From positions 1-64,000 of the forward strand of contig CAZDQP010000002.1 of assembly GCA_964507485.1 (NCBI GenBank): 64,000 nucleotides of DNA, given 5' to 3'. Below the pieces are notes generated by a model that saw only the letters and a list, made by a program, of their open reading frames with translations, did no database searches and was not told where the DNA came from. Position numbers and translations under genes: made by a program. Numbering within the stretch: the stretch's first letter is position 1; the number at the start of each line of letters is the position of its first letter. Below are positions 52,669-61,164 of this stretch, one piece after another. This stretch comes from CAIYOL01 sp964507485 (lineage in GTDB: Bacteria; Planctomycetota; Phycisphaerae; Sedimentisphaerales; Anaerobacaceae).

Positions 52669-53736
52669 TCACCACGCTCTGACAAAAACCTTCAGTTCCG
52701 AGTGAAAGTTATCAACCGTTTTATAGCCGAATGGAATCGTATTGACCGCTTCAAGGCGATAGTTTGGCAAAAAACGGTCGTAGTCTTCACTCTTTACTGG
52801 TTCTATCGCACCGAGTCTGCCAATATCTTTTGCTTTTTCCTTTCCTTCCCGTATATTCCTCAGAAGGATGAATTTCGCACTAAGTCTGTCAATGTTCGCA
52901 AGGTAATTTTGTACTATATTAGGCTCCATTTCTTGAAATGAAATGAAATTAACAAACAAATCTATCTGCCCACGGAGTTTGGGAAGCTGCCAAGAATTAA
53001 GGACTACCACTCTGTACTTCTCTCGAAGGTCGTTTACCTGCAGCGTTTTTTCGTCCCTCAGGGCTTCATAATCACCAACATTGCTTTTTCCAAAAAGCTG
53101 CTGAAGGTAATAAGTCGCAACAAAACTTGCAGGTGGAATATCCACGTTGATGTAGAAACAGTTGTTGCGCTCATCGCCAAGAAATATCTCCCCAAGTGAA
53201 CCAAATCCGCCGCCGATTTCTAAAACTGTTCTTATACCAGAAGTATCACATGTCTTCTTGAGCAGGTTTATACCCAAAAGATAATTCAAAAAAGGCCTGC
53301 TGAAGCGTCGTCCGTCAAACGTGAACTGCTCAATAGGCCCCGCAATGCTACTCTCGGAGGCCTTATCGGTATACGGGTGTTTATCAATATCGCTCGCCAA
53401 GTACACACGGTAATCACCCAGTGCCTGCATTTGGCCCGAGACTAATTGCTCAAGCGTCACACTAAACTTATAATGGTTTGGCTTAAGGTCGTCTATAACC
53501 TTACGAAGAGCAATACAGGGCTCAGGGTCGCCATCGTAACCCGAATAGGCGTAACTCGGCACAAAATAGTGCAAGGCAGTTGCCAGTGAACGAAATTGCT
53601 CAATCCCATGCTCTTGGATATCCTTGAGAACTAAATTGCCCCCATACTGCCAATAATTAGTTGGACAATAAAGTTCATCTGCCAACTGCATATCATCAAG
53701 CATTAGATTAAGAAGTGGATAATTGTGCTGCGGCAT
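52669..53736 (-). CDS. Putative sugar O-methyltransferase (NanM-like)
   Basis: 355 residues, resembling the putative sugar O-methyltransferase group found with nonulosonate and polysaccharide genes. NYWQYGGNLVLKDI near residue 27 is an N-terminal motif of this group. The SAM site is TVLEIGGGFGSLGEIFLG, and INVDIPPASFVATYYLQQLFG contains the acidic strand. FVNFISFQEMEPNIVQNYL corresponds to the later catalytic region. It is placed between the second SpsF and a large radical SAM gene, so the methyl acceptor is probably a CMP- or lipid-linked sugar of this locus. The acceptor is inferred only from context. Confidence 0.85.
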   Translation of the reverse strand: MPQHNYPLLNLMLDDMQLADELYCPTNYWQYGGNLVLKDIQEHGIEQFRSLATALHYFVPSYAYSGYDGDPEPCIALRKVIDDLKPNHYKFSVTLEQLVSGQMQALGDYRVYLASDIDKHPYTDKASESSIAGPIEQFTFDGRRFSRPFLNYLLGINLLKKTCDTSGIRTVLEIGGGFGSLGEIFLGDERNNCFYINVDIPPASFVATYYLQQLFGKSNVGDYEALRDEKTLQVNDLREKYRVVVLNSWQLPKLRGQIDLFVNFISFQEMEPNIVQNYLANIDRLSAKFILLRNIREGKEKAKDIGRLGAIEPVKSEDYDRFLPNYRLEAVNTIPFGYKTVDNFHSELKVFVRAW

Positions 53737-53770
53737 TAAGACCTCATTTTAGAGCTTCATAAAATAAAAA

Positions 53771-55744
53771 TTACGACTGAAGAACTCTCACTTTGTTCAC
53801 AAGCATGGTAGTACCTCCAATCTCAAAAAAACGTGATAAATTCTTCAGAGAATAATCTCTCGCTCCTCCACGCTTCAAATGATAATCGCAGAATTTTATC
53901 ATCGGCGTATCACGATAAAACTCAACTTCGGTATCCGTTTGCTTAGACAAACGTGGATAATTAAGGGCTATAGATACAATCCTGCCCTGATATTTTTTTC
54001 TAATACTATATTCTTTCTGCAAAAGGTCTTTACACACAAATTTATTTGTAAAGTCTTTAAGAGCTTCTATCGTCACCTGGTACGATTGGTCTAATTTTTC
54101 AAGCTCCTCCAGTAATATTTTTATCAATTCATCTTCCAAAGCCGAAATAACCTCAGCTTCTCGATAAACAATCGAAATATAAAGAAAATTCAATTTGGTG
54201 AAATTATTTGTTAATTCATCAAAATTATCCTCCCGCTCATAAAACGAGATTATGTCTTCCTCTCTGTCAAACCACTCCTCAATAGAACTCTGTTTCATAG
54301 CCTGAAATGTCTTTGTTAATGATGGATTTTCAGAAAAAGAAAGTCTGTGCAAAACTGAACATGGATTAATCCCATATTGTTGGCCGAAACGTAAAATAGG
54401 TTTAAATACACCGCAGTTCCATGCAAAATATATTAACCAGTGAAGCACCTTAAAATTATCTAACTCTTCCTCCGACATGTCTTTTGTTGCTCGAACCGAT
54501 TCCTCCAATTCCAAGACTTTCTTGTTATCATAAATGCCATAAGCACCGAAAATAGGCCTGAATTTTGTTCTGACTTCATATTTCTGTCGATACTCTGGTG
54601 TTTCATATTTTGAACCGGGTAACATCCTTATGTTATATGGGTGTATCTGGTCAAAACCAATATCAAATGCTCCGTGAAGTGTTTTTAAATGGCTTTCAGC
54701 ATTTTCGCCTGGTAGACCTATCAAAATATCTGTCGCAACCTCTAAATAATTATCCCTGTAATAGGCAATATGTTTCATAAGTTCATCTGTTTTGATATTG
54801 CCGCGACCGCAATTCTCGAGGACTACCGGGTCGGCTGATTGAATAGCTACATTTCCTATTCTGGCGCCAACAGCTTTTACAATCTCAACATTTCGCCTGC
54901 TGGTATTTTTTGAATGCCATAACGTAACGTTAACAGGATATCCTTTCCTGTCGATTACACTGCGAACTTTTCTTGCTATATCTAAATCGCGGGGTAATAT
55001 GCCAAAGTTTGCGTCACAAAATATCCAGTTAACCTGCCCCGCTGATTTCTCTGCAACATAATCTATCTCTTCATAAACCACATCGATATCTCTCTGACGA
55101 ACCCTCGAAAGTGCCGCAATTCCCCATGCACAATATATACAGCCGAAGGGACAGCCGCGGTTCGTCTCGAAAAGAGGTATCATTTGGGGGTCGGCCAGAA
55201 AAGGGTCTAAAAAACCTGATAAATATGGGCTCGGCAAATCAATTATTTGTGATTTCTTGTTAAAAGGTGCTGGTTTGAATATAAATTCTCCGTCAGCAAT
55301 TCTGGCATACCCGAGAGATTGTTCTTCTCCGACACGCCCTTCCATAATTGCACCGACAATTCCCGAAAAGGGTTCTTCACCTTCATGCAAAATATAATAA
55401 TCAAGATATGGATTCTCTGTAAGATAACTTCGAATACCATCTGGGTCCGTTCTGATGTGAGGACCGCCCATTATAGTTATCGTATTAGCATTTAGTTGTT
55501 TGGCCATTTCGACAAAAAGAATGTCGATCCTGGCGTTCCAATTGTAATGACTCAAACCCAAAACATCAGGGGGCTCATTACGTATCGCCTCTTCAAGGTG
55601 CTTGGGATACTTAAAAATTGTAATATCTACTTCGCCCCGATACTTCTTTGCAGTATATGCGGCAATATAGGCGACATTCAAAGGAACAACGTAATTCGTT
55701 CTGATAGTATCGTAAATCAGATCTGCCAGATAAATCTTCAACAT
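53771..55744 (-). CDS. Long radical SAM protein with cobalamin-type domain
   Basis: 657 residues, same architecture as the 37058-39151 product. The N-terminal B12-type fold has NVAYIAAYTAKKYRGEVDI, VLGLSHYNWNARI, TIMGGPHIRTDPDGI and HEGEEPFSGIVGAI. The radical SAM motif is NRGCPFGCIYCAWG (Cys198, 202, 205). FCDANFGILPRDLDIARKV corresponds to FADENLGLLPSHLEIVEYL of the paralogue. The C-terminal ~230 residues have no recognised domain. It overlaps the PseC gene by 7 nt, which links it tightly to the pseudaminate pathway. A modification at the level of the 4-keto- or amino-sugar is conceivable. Confidence 0.87.
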   Translation of the reverse strand: MLKIYLADLIYDTIRTNYVVPLNVAYIAAYTAKKYRGEVDITIFKYPKHLEEAIRNEPPDVLGLSHYNWNARIDILFVEMAKQLNANTITIMGGPHIRTDPDGIRSYLTENPYLDYYILHEGEEPFSGIVGAIMEGRVGEEQSLGYARIADGEFIFKPAPFNKKSQIIDLPSPYLSGFLDPFLADPQMIPLFETNRGCPFGCIYCAWGIAALSRVRQRDIDVVYEEIDYVAEKSAGQVNWIFCDANFGILPRDLDIARKVRSVIDRKGYPVNVTLWHSKNTSRRNVEIVKAVGARIGNVAIQSADPVVLENCGRGNIKTDELMKHIAYYRDNYLEVATDILIGLPGENAESHLKTLHGAFDIGFDQIHPYNIRMLPGSKYETPEYRQKYEVRTKFRPIFGAYGIYDNKKVLELEESVRATKDMSEEELDNFKVLHWLIYFAWNCGVFKPILRFGQQYGINPCSVLHRLSFSENPSLTKTFQAMKQSSIEEWFDREEDIISFYEREDNFDELTNNFTKLNFLYISIVYREAEVISALEDELIKILLEELEKLDQSYQVTIEALKDFTNKFVCKDLLQKEYSIRKKYQGRIVSIALNYPRLSKQTDTEVEFYRDTPMIKFCDYHLKRGGARDYSLKNLSRFFEIGGTTMLVNKVRVLQS

Positions 55745-56901
55745 AACTGCTCAAATACCCCCAATAGATTCTCTCTGACATATCGCATATCCTCTTCACT
55801 CATCGTCGGATATATCGGTATGCTGATTTCCCTGTTGTAGAAATCCTCTGCCTTCGGACACAATCCTTTTGGATAACCGAGTTGCTGATAATAGGGCTGA
55901 AGATACACAGGTATATAATGCACCTGGACGCCTAATCCCCTCTGCTGCAAACTTGCGAATATCTCCGCCTTTTTAGATTTACAATTGTCTTTCAACCTCA
56001 AAGGGTATAAATGCCATGCGGATTTGGCGTAACTTTTTTCAGCGGGCAAGTCAAAAAAAGCGTTGCCTTTAAAAGCATCATTGTAGAAATCGGCAATCTT
56101 TCTTCTCTTAGCAACAAAACTTTCAATCTTTTTAAGCTGACTGATTCCCAGCGCACAATGAATATCGGTTAATCGATAATTATAACCCAAATGCTGCATT
56201 TCGTAGTACCATCGGCCGTTAGACTCTTCTTTACTCTGAAAAGCACTATTCTCTTTTGTTACGCCATGATGTCTGAACATAATAAGTTTCTTGTAAAAAT
56301 CCTCATTATTCGTCAAAACCGCCCCGCCCTCCCCTGTTGTTATTGATTTCACCGGATGAAAGCTGAATACCGCCATATCCGAGTATGCGCAATCACCAAT
56401 ACGTGTATCCAAATATTTAGCCCCTAAAGCATGGCAGGCATCCTCAATTAATATCAAATTGTGTTTTTTAGCTGTATTTGCTATTGTCCTCAGGTCTGCT
56501 GGATGCCCGCTAAAATGTACCGGCACAATCGCTTTAGTCTTACTTGTCACTGCCAACTCGACCAACCCGGTATCAATGTTTCCCGAATCCTCCTCAATAT
56601 CAACAAATACAGGTCGAGCGCCTAAAAAAAGACTCGCATTTGCAGTAGCCAGAAATGTTATCGACGATGTTATTACTTCATCTTCGCCGCTAATCCCTGC
56701 TACAAAATAGGCCCCGTGTAAAGCTGCAGTTCCCGAAGAGAAAACCACCGCAAATTTCGCCCCGCAATAACTCGAAAGCAAATCCTCAAATTCCTTCACC
56801 TTCGGGCCTTGGGTGAGAAAATCAGACCGCAGGACACTCACGACCGCTTGGATATCATCCTCCTCTATACTTTGATGCCCATAGGGTATGAATTTATTCA
56901 A
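55738..56901 (-). CDS. pseC: PseC-like aminotransferase
   Basis: A 387-residue DegT/DnrJ/EryC1-type PLP aminotransferase. It probably turns the 4-keto product of PseB into UDP-4-amino-4,6-dideoxy-AltNAc. IPYGHQSIEEDDIQAVV opens the fold, VFSSGTAALHGAYF binds PLP, and DACHALGAKY and FHPVKSITTGEGGAV carry the active-site lysine (K185). The start is a TTG at 56901 with AAGGA 8 nt upstream, and it overlaps pseB by 8 nt. PseB-PseC adjacency is the usual arrangement. It is also overlapped by the downstream radical SAM gene. Assignment as PseC relies on the neighbour and on sequence style. Confidence 0.92.
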   Translation of the reverse strand: MNKFIPYGHQSIEEDDIQAVVSVLRSDFLTQGPKVKEFEDLLSSYCGAKFAVVFSSGTAALHGAYFVAGISGEDEVITSSITFLATANASLFLGARPVFVDIEEDSGNIDTGLVELAVTSKTKAIVPVHFSGHPADLRTIANTAKKHNLILIEDACHALGAKYLDTRIGDCAYSDMAVFSFHPVKSITTGEGGAVLTNNEDFYKKLIMFRHHGVTKENSAFQSKEESNGRWYYEMQHLGYNYRLTDIHCALGISQLKKIESFVAKRRKIADFYNDAFKGNAFFDLPAEKSYAKSAWHLYPLRLKDNCKSKKAEIFASLQQRGLGVQVHYIPVYLQPYYQQLGYPKGLCPKAEDFYNREISIPIYPTMSEEDMRYVRENLLGVFEQLC

Positions 56902-57886
56902 GTTCCATTTCCTTCAACATCTTTTTAAGCTCGTCCCGACTCAACAATATATCCTTTAAGTCGCTGGTAAGCACAAACCCCTCAGGAACTGAAATGCAGC
57001 TATCGTATTTAGTCAGAGCCGTCGTAGTCTCGAAGGCCTGTGGCAAAATAACATACACACCATTAAATTCTTTAACGTTGCGCGCCTCATCATACGAAAT
57101 CAGACTCTCATGAAGTTTCTCGCCGGGCCGTATACCCATATACCTGAACGTGCAGTCCGGCTCAATCGCCTTTGCTAAATCTACGATTCGTGTGGACCGA
57201 ATCCGCGGCACAAATATCTCACCGCCCTCTGCCTCTTTTAACGCCATTATAACCAAATCCGCGCTTTGCCTTAATGTAATCCAAAAACGTGTCATCTTAT
57301 CGTCGGTAATTGGAAATTCTTTGACGCCGCTTTCTTTCAAACTCATAAATACCGGAATAACGCTCCCGCGCGACCCCATAACATTACCATACCTCACAGC
57401 GGCAAATTTAACCTTTCCTCCGCCATAACCGTTTGCAGCAACAAACATCTTTTCTGCCACCAGTTTTGTGGCCCCATACAAATTTATCGGATTCACTGCC
57501 TTATCCGTAGAAAGAGCCACGACCTTCTTGACGCCCCTGTCTATAGCAGCATCCACTATATTGTCCGCCCCCATCACATTAGTATTAACAGCTTCGGTTG
57601 GATTATATTCCAAAGCTGGAACCTGCTTTAAAGCCGCAGCATGTACAACATAATCCACCCCGTCAAAAGCCCTCAAAAGCCTGCTCTTGTCCCTTATATC
57701 ACCGAGAAAAAATCTTAACTTCCCTATGTGTGCGGCAAACTTCTTGCGCATATTATACTGCTTGTATTCATCTCTGGAGTATACAATGACCTTTTTAGGT
57801 TTATAATTAGTGCATACTTGTTCTATAAACTTATGACCAAACGAACCCGTACCGCCCGTTACTAAAACAGTTTTACCATCTAACAT
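56894..57886 (-). CDS. pseB: UDP-GlcNAc 4,6-dehydratase, inverting (PseB)
   Basis: A short-chain dehydrogenase-type enzyme, 330 residues, the first step of pseudaminic-acid synthesis. It converts UDP-GlcNAc to the 4-keto-6-deoxy altro form (C5-inverting). GGTGSFG (11-17) binds NAD(P). AALKQVP contains the lysine (K87), STDKA follows, and YGATK has the catalytic Tyr137 and Lys141. SRDEYKQYNM is characteristic of the PseB/FlaA1 group. It is followed by pseC with an 8-nt overlap. Length and motifs agree with PseB rather than with the longer membrane-bound PglF/CapD enzymes. Confidence 0.95.
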   Translation of the reverse strand: MLDGKTVLVTGGTGSFGHKFIEQVCTNYKPKKVIVYSRDEYKQYNMRKKFAAHIGKLRFFLGDIRDKSRLLRAFDGVDYVVHAAALKQVPALEYNPTEAVNTNVMGADNIVDAAIDRGVKKVVALSTDKAVNPINLYGATKLVAEKMFVAANGYGGGKVKFAAVRYGNVMGSRGSVIPVFMSLKESGVKEFPITDDKMTRFWITLRQSADLVIMALKEAEGGEIFVPRIRSTRIVDLAKAIEPDCTFRYMGIRPGEKLHESLISYDEARNVKEFNGVYVILPQAFETTTALTKYDSCISVPEGFVLTSDLKDILLSRDELKKMLKEMELE

Positions 57887-57922
57887 ATATCCATCCTGAA
57901 TTTTTATTAGCTAATACAAAAA

Positions 57923-59251
57923 TTACTTCACAGAGCTTCCTAATTCCCTGCCCTCTTTAGAGCACTTACTCCAGCTTAATTGAGGTCTGAAAAAGATGGC
58001 CTCATCATTGTTATAATTATTATTATAACCCTGAAATGTAACCTCGAATTCGAGAATCTTATTCGCAACTATATGCTCGGTCTTAAAATGTATTAAATGA
58101 GCTGTAATAAAAAATCGTCTTCCCCCGAAAAGATTGCGAGGCAAGATACATGATGTATTGTATGTCCCTGGCTCAAGCTGAAAGAAACTTTTAGCCGCGG
58201 ACACATCATCCATATTTTGTGACGCTAAAATAGGGGTGTTATGCTCATCTACAACGTTAACAACAACAGTGAGGTTTGGAAGCGCCTGTAAACAATTAAA
58301 CGTAATTGAAACTGCAATCTCTTCATTGGAATTAAATGAATTCCGGGCAACTCCCGACCCATCGAGCAGCGCAATCTCTCGAAAACGCACGTAAGGATTT
58401 CCGCGCCTGATGCGACCTTGCATCCTCTCACTGATTTGCTCCTCAGTAGCAATTGCCCCCTTAAGCATGTTCTGGTCCAGATACTGCGCAATAGAGTGCT
58501 CCGCTGCCGCATCCAAAACAAGCCTGCCTTCATCAAGCAGCAGGGCTCGGCTGCATAGATTACGAATAGCCGCCATATTATGGCTCACGAATAACACCGT
58601 CCGCCCTCCCTCCGCTACATCTTTCATCTTGCCGAGACATTTTTTCTGGAACTGAGCATCGCCAACAGCCAAAACTTCGTCCACAAGCAAAATCTCCGAA
58701 TCTAAATGAGCAGCCACGGCAAAAGCAAGCCGGACATACATCCCGGATGAATATCGCTTGACCGGTGTGTCCAAAAATTTCTCCGTACCCGCAAATTCTA
58801 CTATCGCATCAAGTTTACGTTTGACCTCGGCCTTTGACATGCCGAGGATAGCCCCATTAAGGAAAATATTTTCACGTCCGGTCTGCTCAGGATGAAATCC
58901 GGTTCCAACTTCGAGCAGCGAAGTTATGCGACCTTTAAGTTTCACCACGCCATCTGTTGGAGTAGTTACGCGGGACAAAATCTTCAGGAGGGTTGATTTG
59001 CCAGCTCCATTCCGGCCGATTATGCCTACTCTTTCTCCCTTTTGAACCGAAAAAGATATGTTATCCAGCGCCAGAAATCGCTCGCCGTCTAAACCCGGAC
59101 CAATATGTTCTGAAATCTTCGCATTAGGGTCTTCTCTGCCGCGAAAACGAGCCCACCAGCTTTGCAAATCCTTATACAAAGTCCCATGCCCGATGACACC
59201 ATATCGGTACTGTTTGCAAAGTCCCTCAATTTGTATCACTGTCTCTGGCAT
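57923..59251 (-). CDS. wzt: Polysaccharide ABC transporter ATPase (Wzt) with C-terminal domain
   Basis: ATP-binding subunit of an ABC-2 polysaccharide or teichoic-acid-type exporter, about 442 residues. Walker A GRNGAGKS is at 79-86, the signature YSSGMYVRLAFA at about 167-178, and Walker B ILLVDE at about 187-192. The last ~165 residues form a separate beta-rich domain like Wzt_C. In O-antigen systems this recognises the terminating (often methylated or phosphorylated) end of the chain. The ATG at 59251 is preferred over a TTG at 59257, and it lies 8 nt after the wzm stop. The pair indicates ABC-dependent rather than Wzx/Wzy export. Confidence 0.93.
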   Translation of the reverse strand: MPETVIQIEGLCKQYRYGVIGHGTLYKDLQSWWARFRGREDPNAKISEHIGPGLDGERFLALDNISFSVQKGERVGIIGRNGAGKSTLLKILSRVTTPTDGVVKLKGRITSLLEVGTGFHPEQTGRENIFLNGAILGMSKAEVKRKLDAIVEFAGTEKFLDTPVKRYSSGMYVRLAFAVAAHLDSEILLVDEVLAVGDAQFQKKCLGKMKDVAEGGRTVLFVSHNMAAIRNLCSRALLLDEGRLVLDAAAEHSIAQYLDQNMLKGAIATEEQISERMQGRIRRGNPYVRFREIALLDGSGVARNSFNSNEEIAVSITFNCLQALPNLTVVVNVVDEHNTPILASQNMDDVSAAKSFFQLEPGTYNTSCILPRNLFGGRRFFITAHLIHFKTEHIVANKILEFEVTFQGYNNNYNNDEAIFFRPQLSWSKCSKEGRELGSSVK

Positions 59252-59259
59252 AATCAAAC

Positions 59260-60120
59260 CTAAACCGTATCCATAAAGCTCTTTTCAATCCTGTTGAAAA
59301 GCATAGTTCCAAAAAAGAGAATAAGCAGAGTTACCGCCCAGCTAACGCCAATATAAACAATATTCACAATTCCTTTGCCCATAAAAGCATAACGAAACAG
59401 CTCTATAACTGACGCCATTGGATTAAGCATATAAATTGGCAAATACTTTTCAGGAACCGACGATGCCGGAACAACAACAGATGATGCATACATCCACAAC
59501 TGAACGGCAAAAGACATCACGAAAACTAAATCGCGGTATTTGGCGGTAAAAGAGGAAATCAATATACCCGAACCTAAGCTCAGTACTGCCATTTGAAGTA
59601 TTAAAACAGGAAGTAATAGTATAAGCAACGTTGGTCTAACTGGAGCACCTCTGACAACAAAATAAACATAAAAGCCGAGAAAAAGAGTAAACTGGATGCT
59701 GAATTTAACTAAATTGATGATTACTACGGAGACAGGAACTGTGAGTCGCGGAAAATATACCTTGCCGAAAATACCGGCGTTTTTCACAAATGTGTTTGAT
59801 GTCTCGTTAAGACAGCCTGCAAAGTAATTCCACGCCACGTTTCCGGCGAGATAAAAAAGAAATGGGGGGATTTCATCTGTCGAAACCTGCGCAACCTTGC
59901 CAAAAATCACGGTGAAGACTATGGTCACAAGAATTGGCTGAATGATATACCACAACGGGCCAAGGACTGTCTGTTTGTAAAATGTGACAAAGTCCCGTCT
60001 GATAAAGAGAGATATCAGGTCTCTGTAACGCCACAGGTCCTGCAGATGCAAATCGAACCATCGGTTCCTTGGCCGAATAACCAGGTCCCATCTTCCTTGT
60101 TCTTCACGCGTTCCGTCCAT
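59260..60120 (-). CDS. wzm: Polysaccharide ABC transporter permease (Wzm)
   Basis: A 286-residue ABC-2 type membrane protein that forms the channel for the chain in the inner membrane. After a cytoplasmic N-terminus with RNRWFDLHLQDLWRYRDL come about six transmembrane segments (for instance around residues 60-80, 100-120, 140-165, 170-200, 205-230 and 258-278). SLFIRRDFVTFYKQTVLGPLW-like sequence and LNPMASVIELFRYAFMGKG are typical of the family. AAGGAG lies 11 nt before the ATG. It opens the minus-strand run; the wzt gene follows at once. Confidence 0.93.
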   Translation of the reverse strand: MDGTREEQGRWDLVIRPRNRWFDLHLQDLWRYRDLISLFIRRDFVTFYKQTVLGPLWYIIQPILVTIVFTVIFGKVAQVSTDEIPPFLFYLAGNVAWNYFAGCLNETSNTFVKNAGIFGKVYFPRLTVPVSVVIINLVKFSIQFTLFLGFYVYFVVRGAPVRPTLLILLLPVLILQMAVLSLGSGILISSFTAKYRDLVFVMSFAVQLWMYASSVVVPASSVPEKYLPIYMLNPMASVIELFRYAFMGKGIVNIVYIGVSWAVTLLILFFGTMLFNRIEKSFMDTV

Positions 60121-60432
60121 GGCGGACTGTACTCCTTGCGCTAATTTATATTATCGTCCAGACTCCGTCCCCGTGGGTTGCGCTAAAACCCTTTAGGATT
60201 AACCTGCAGTTTCCTAAACTTTTTGAACTATTCCCCTGTAAACAGCAGTGGAGTTGGAAGAAAATAATACCCGCCTCATGGCCGATAATCAAGTTTTTTT
60301 TAATGTCTTTAGGGCTTCTCTTGGCTGGCGATAGGCGGTATTTTTACAAACTTAGCCAGTTTAACGTAAGCCATTGTTGACATTATTACTTAAGGGCTTT
60401 AGAATTTCCGAGTTGCGATAATTCATAAGGAA
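60121..60432. other. Divergent intergenic region between wzm and rmlA
   Basis: This gap separates the minus-strand operon from the plus-strand rml operon, so it should hold promoters for both. The plus-strand promoter at 60377-60405 is clear. On the minus strand I see only AT-rich patches (about 60142-60154) and no well-spaced -35/-10 pair. No coding frame or obvious operator was identified. The rest (about 60180-60360) shows nothing recognisable. Confidence 0.5.
60377..60405 (+). promoter_or_regulatory. Sigma70-like promoter for the rml operon
   Basis: TTGACA (60377-60382) and TAGAAT (60400-60405) are separated by 17 nt. The -35 is a perfect match and the -10 a 5/6 match to consensus. It lies about 30 nt upstream of the rmlA start, so the leader would be short. 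Confidence 0.65.
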
Positions 60433-60438
60433 ATGAGT

Positions 60439-61164
60439 ATGGATTTAAGAGGTGTTATCCTTGCCGGAGGCACTGGCTCACGGCTTAGGCCGCTTACCAA
60501 GGTCACAAACAAGCATTTGCTCCCCGTTGGCCAGAAACCTATGATTTATTACCCAATTGAGAAGTTGACCTCAATTGGTATCGAACAGATATTAATTGTA
60601 ACTGGCGTCGAATATATGGGCGATGTTGTTGGCCTGCTGGGCTCAGGCAGGGAATTTAACTGTCATTTCACCTATAAAGTACAGGACCAGGCCGGTGGAA
60701 TCGCACAGGCCCTCGGATTAGCTGAAGGATTTTCAAACGAAGGACCTCTGGCTGTAATCCTCGGCGACAATATCTTCCAGGCAAACCTGAAAAAATACGC
60801 CGATAAGTTCATCGAACAAAAATCCGGAGCAAGACTTCTGCTGAAAAAGATACCAGACCCGCAGCGCTTCGGTGTCGCACTGGTATCTGATACAAAAGTC
60901 ATCCGAATAGATGAAAAGCCGGAAAAGCCAGAGTCGGATTACGTCGTTACCGGCATATATTTCTACGACCCCACCGTGTTCGACATTATACGAACCCTGA
61001 AACCATCAGCACGAGGTGAACTTGAAATCACCGAGGTAAACAATACATACATTAAAAGAGGACAACTGGCCTATGATATCCTCGATGGGTGGTGGACCGA
61101 CGCCGGAACCTTCGAATCACTCAACAAAGCCAGTGAACTGGTTGCAAAGGAGCCGCCGCAATGA
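60439..61164 (+). CDS. rmlA: Glucose-1-phosphate thymidylyltransferase, short form
   Basis: Makes dTDP-glucose from glucose-1-phosphate and dTTP, the entry to dTDP-6-deoxyhexoses. GVILAGGTGSRLRPLT is the nucleotide motif, and KHLLPVGQKPMIYYP, VILGDNIF and ITEVNN are family blocks. At 241 residues it is about 50 residues shorter than enterobacterial RmlA, so it lacks the C-terminal extension. The second ATG at 60439 is chosen: AAGGA stands 7 nt before it but only 1 nt before the ATG at 60433. It overlaps the next gene by ATGA, and the four rml genes form a single operon. Confidence 0.93.
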   Translation: MDLRGVILAGGTGSRLRPLTKVTNKHLLPVGQKPMIYYPIEKLTSIGIEQILIVTGVEYMGDVVGLLGSGREFNCHFTYKVQDQAGGIAQALGLAEGFSNEGPLAVILGDNIFQANLKKYADKFIEQKSGARLLLKKIPDPQRFGVALVSDTKVIRIDEKPEKPESDYVVTGIYFYDPTVFDIIRTLKPSARGELEITEVNNTYIKRGQLAYDILDGWWTDAGTFESLNKASELVAKEPPQ

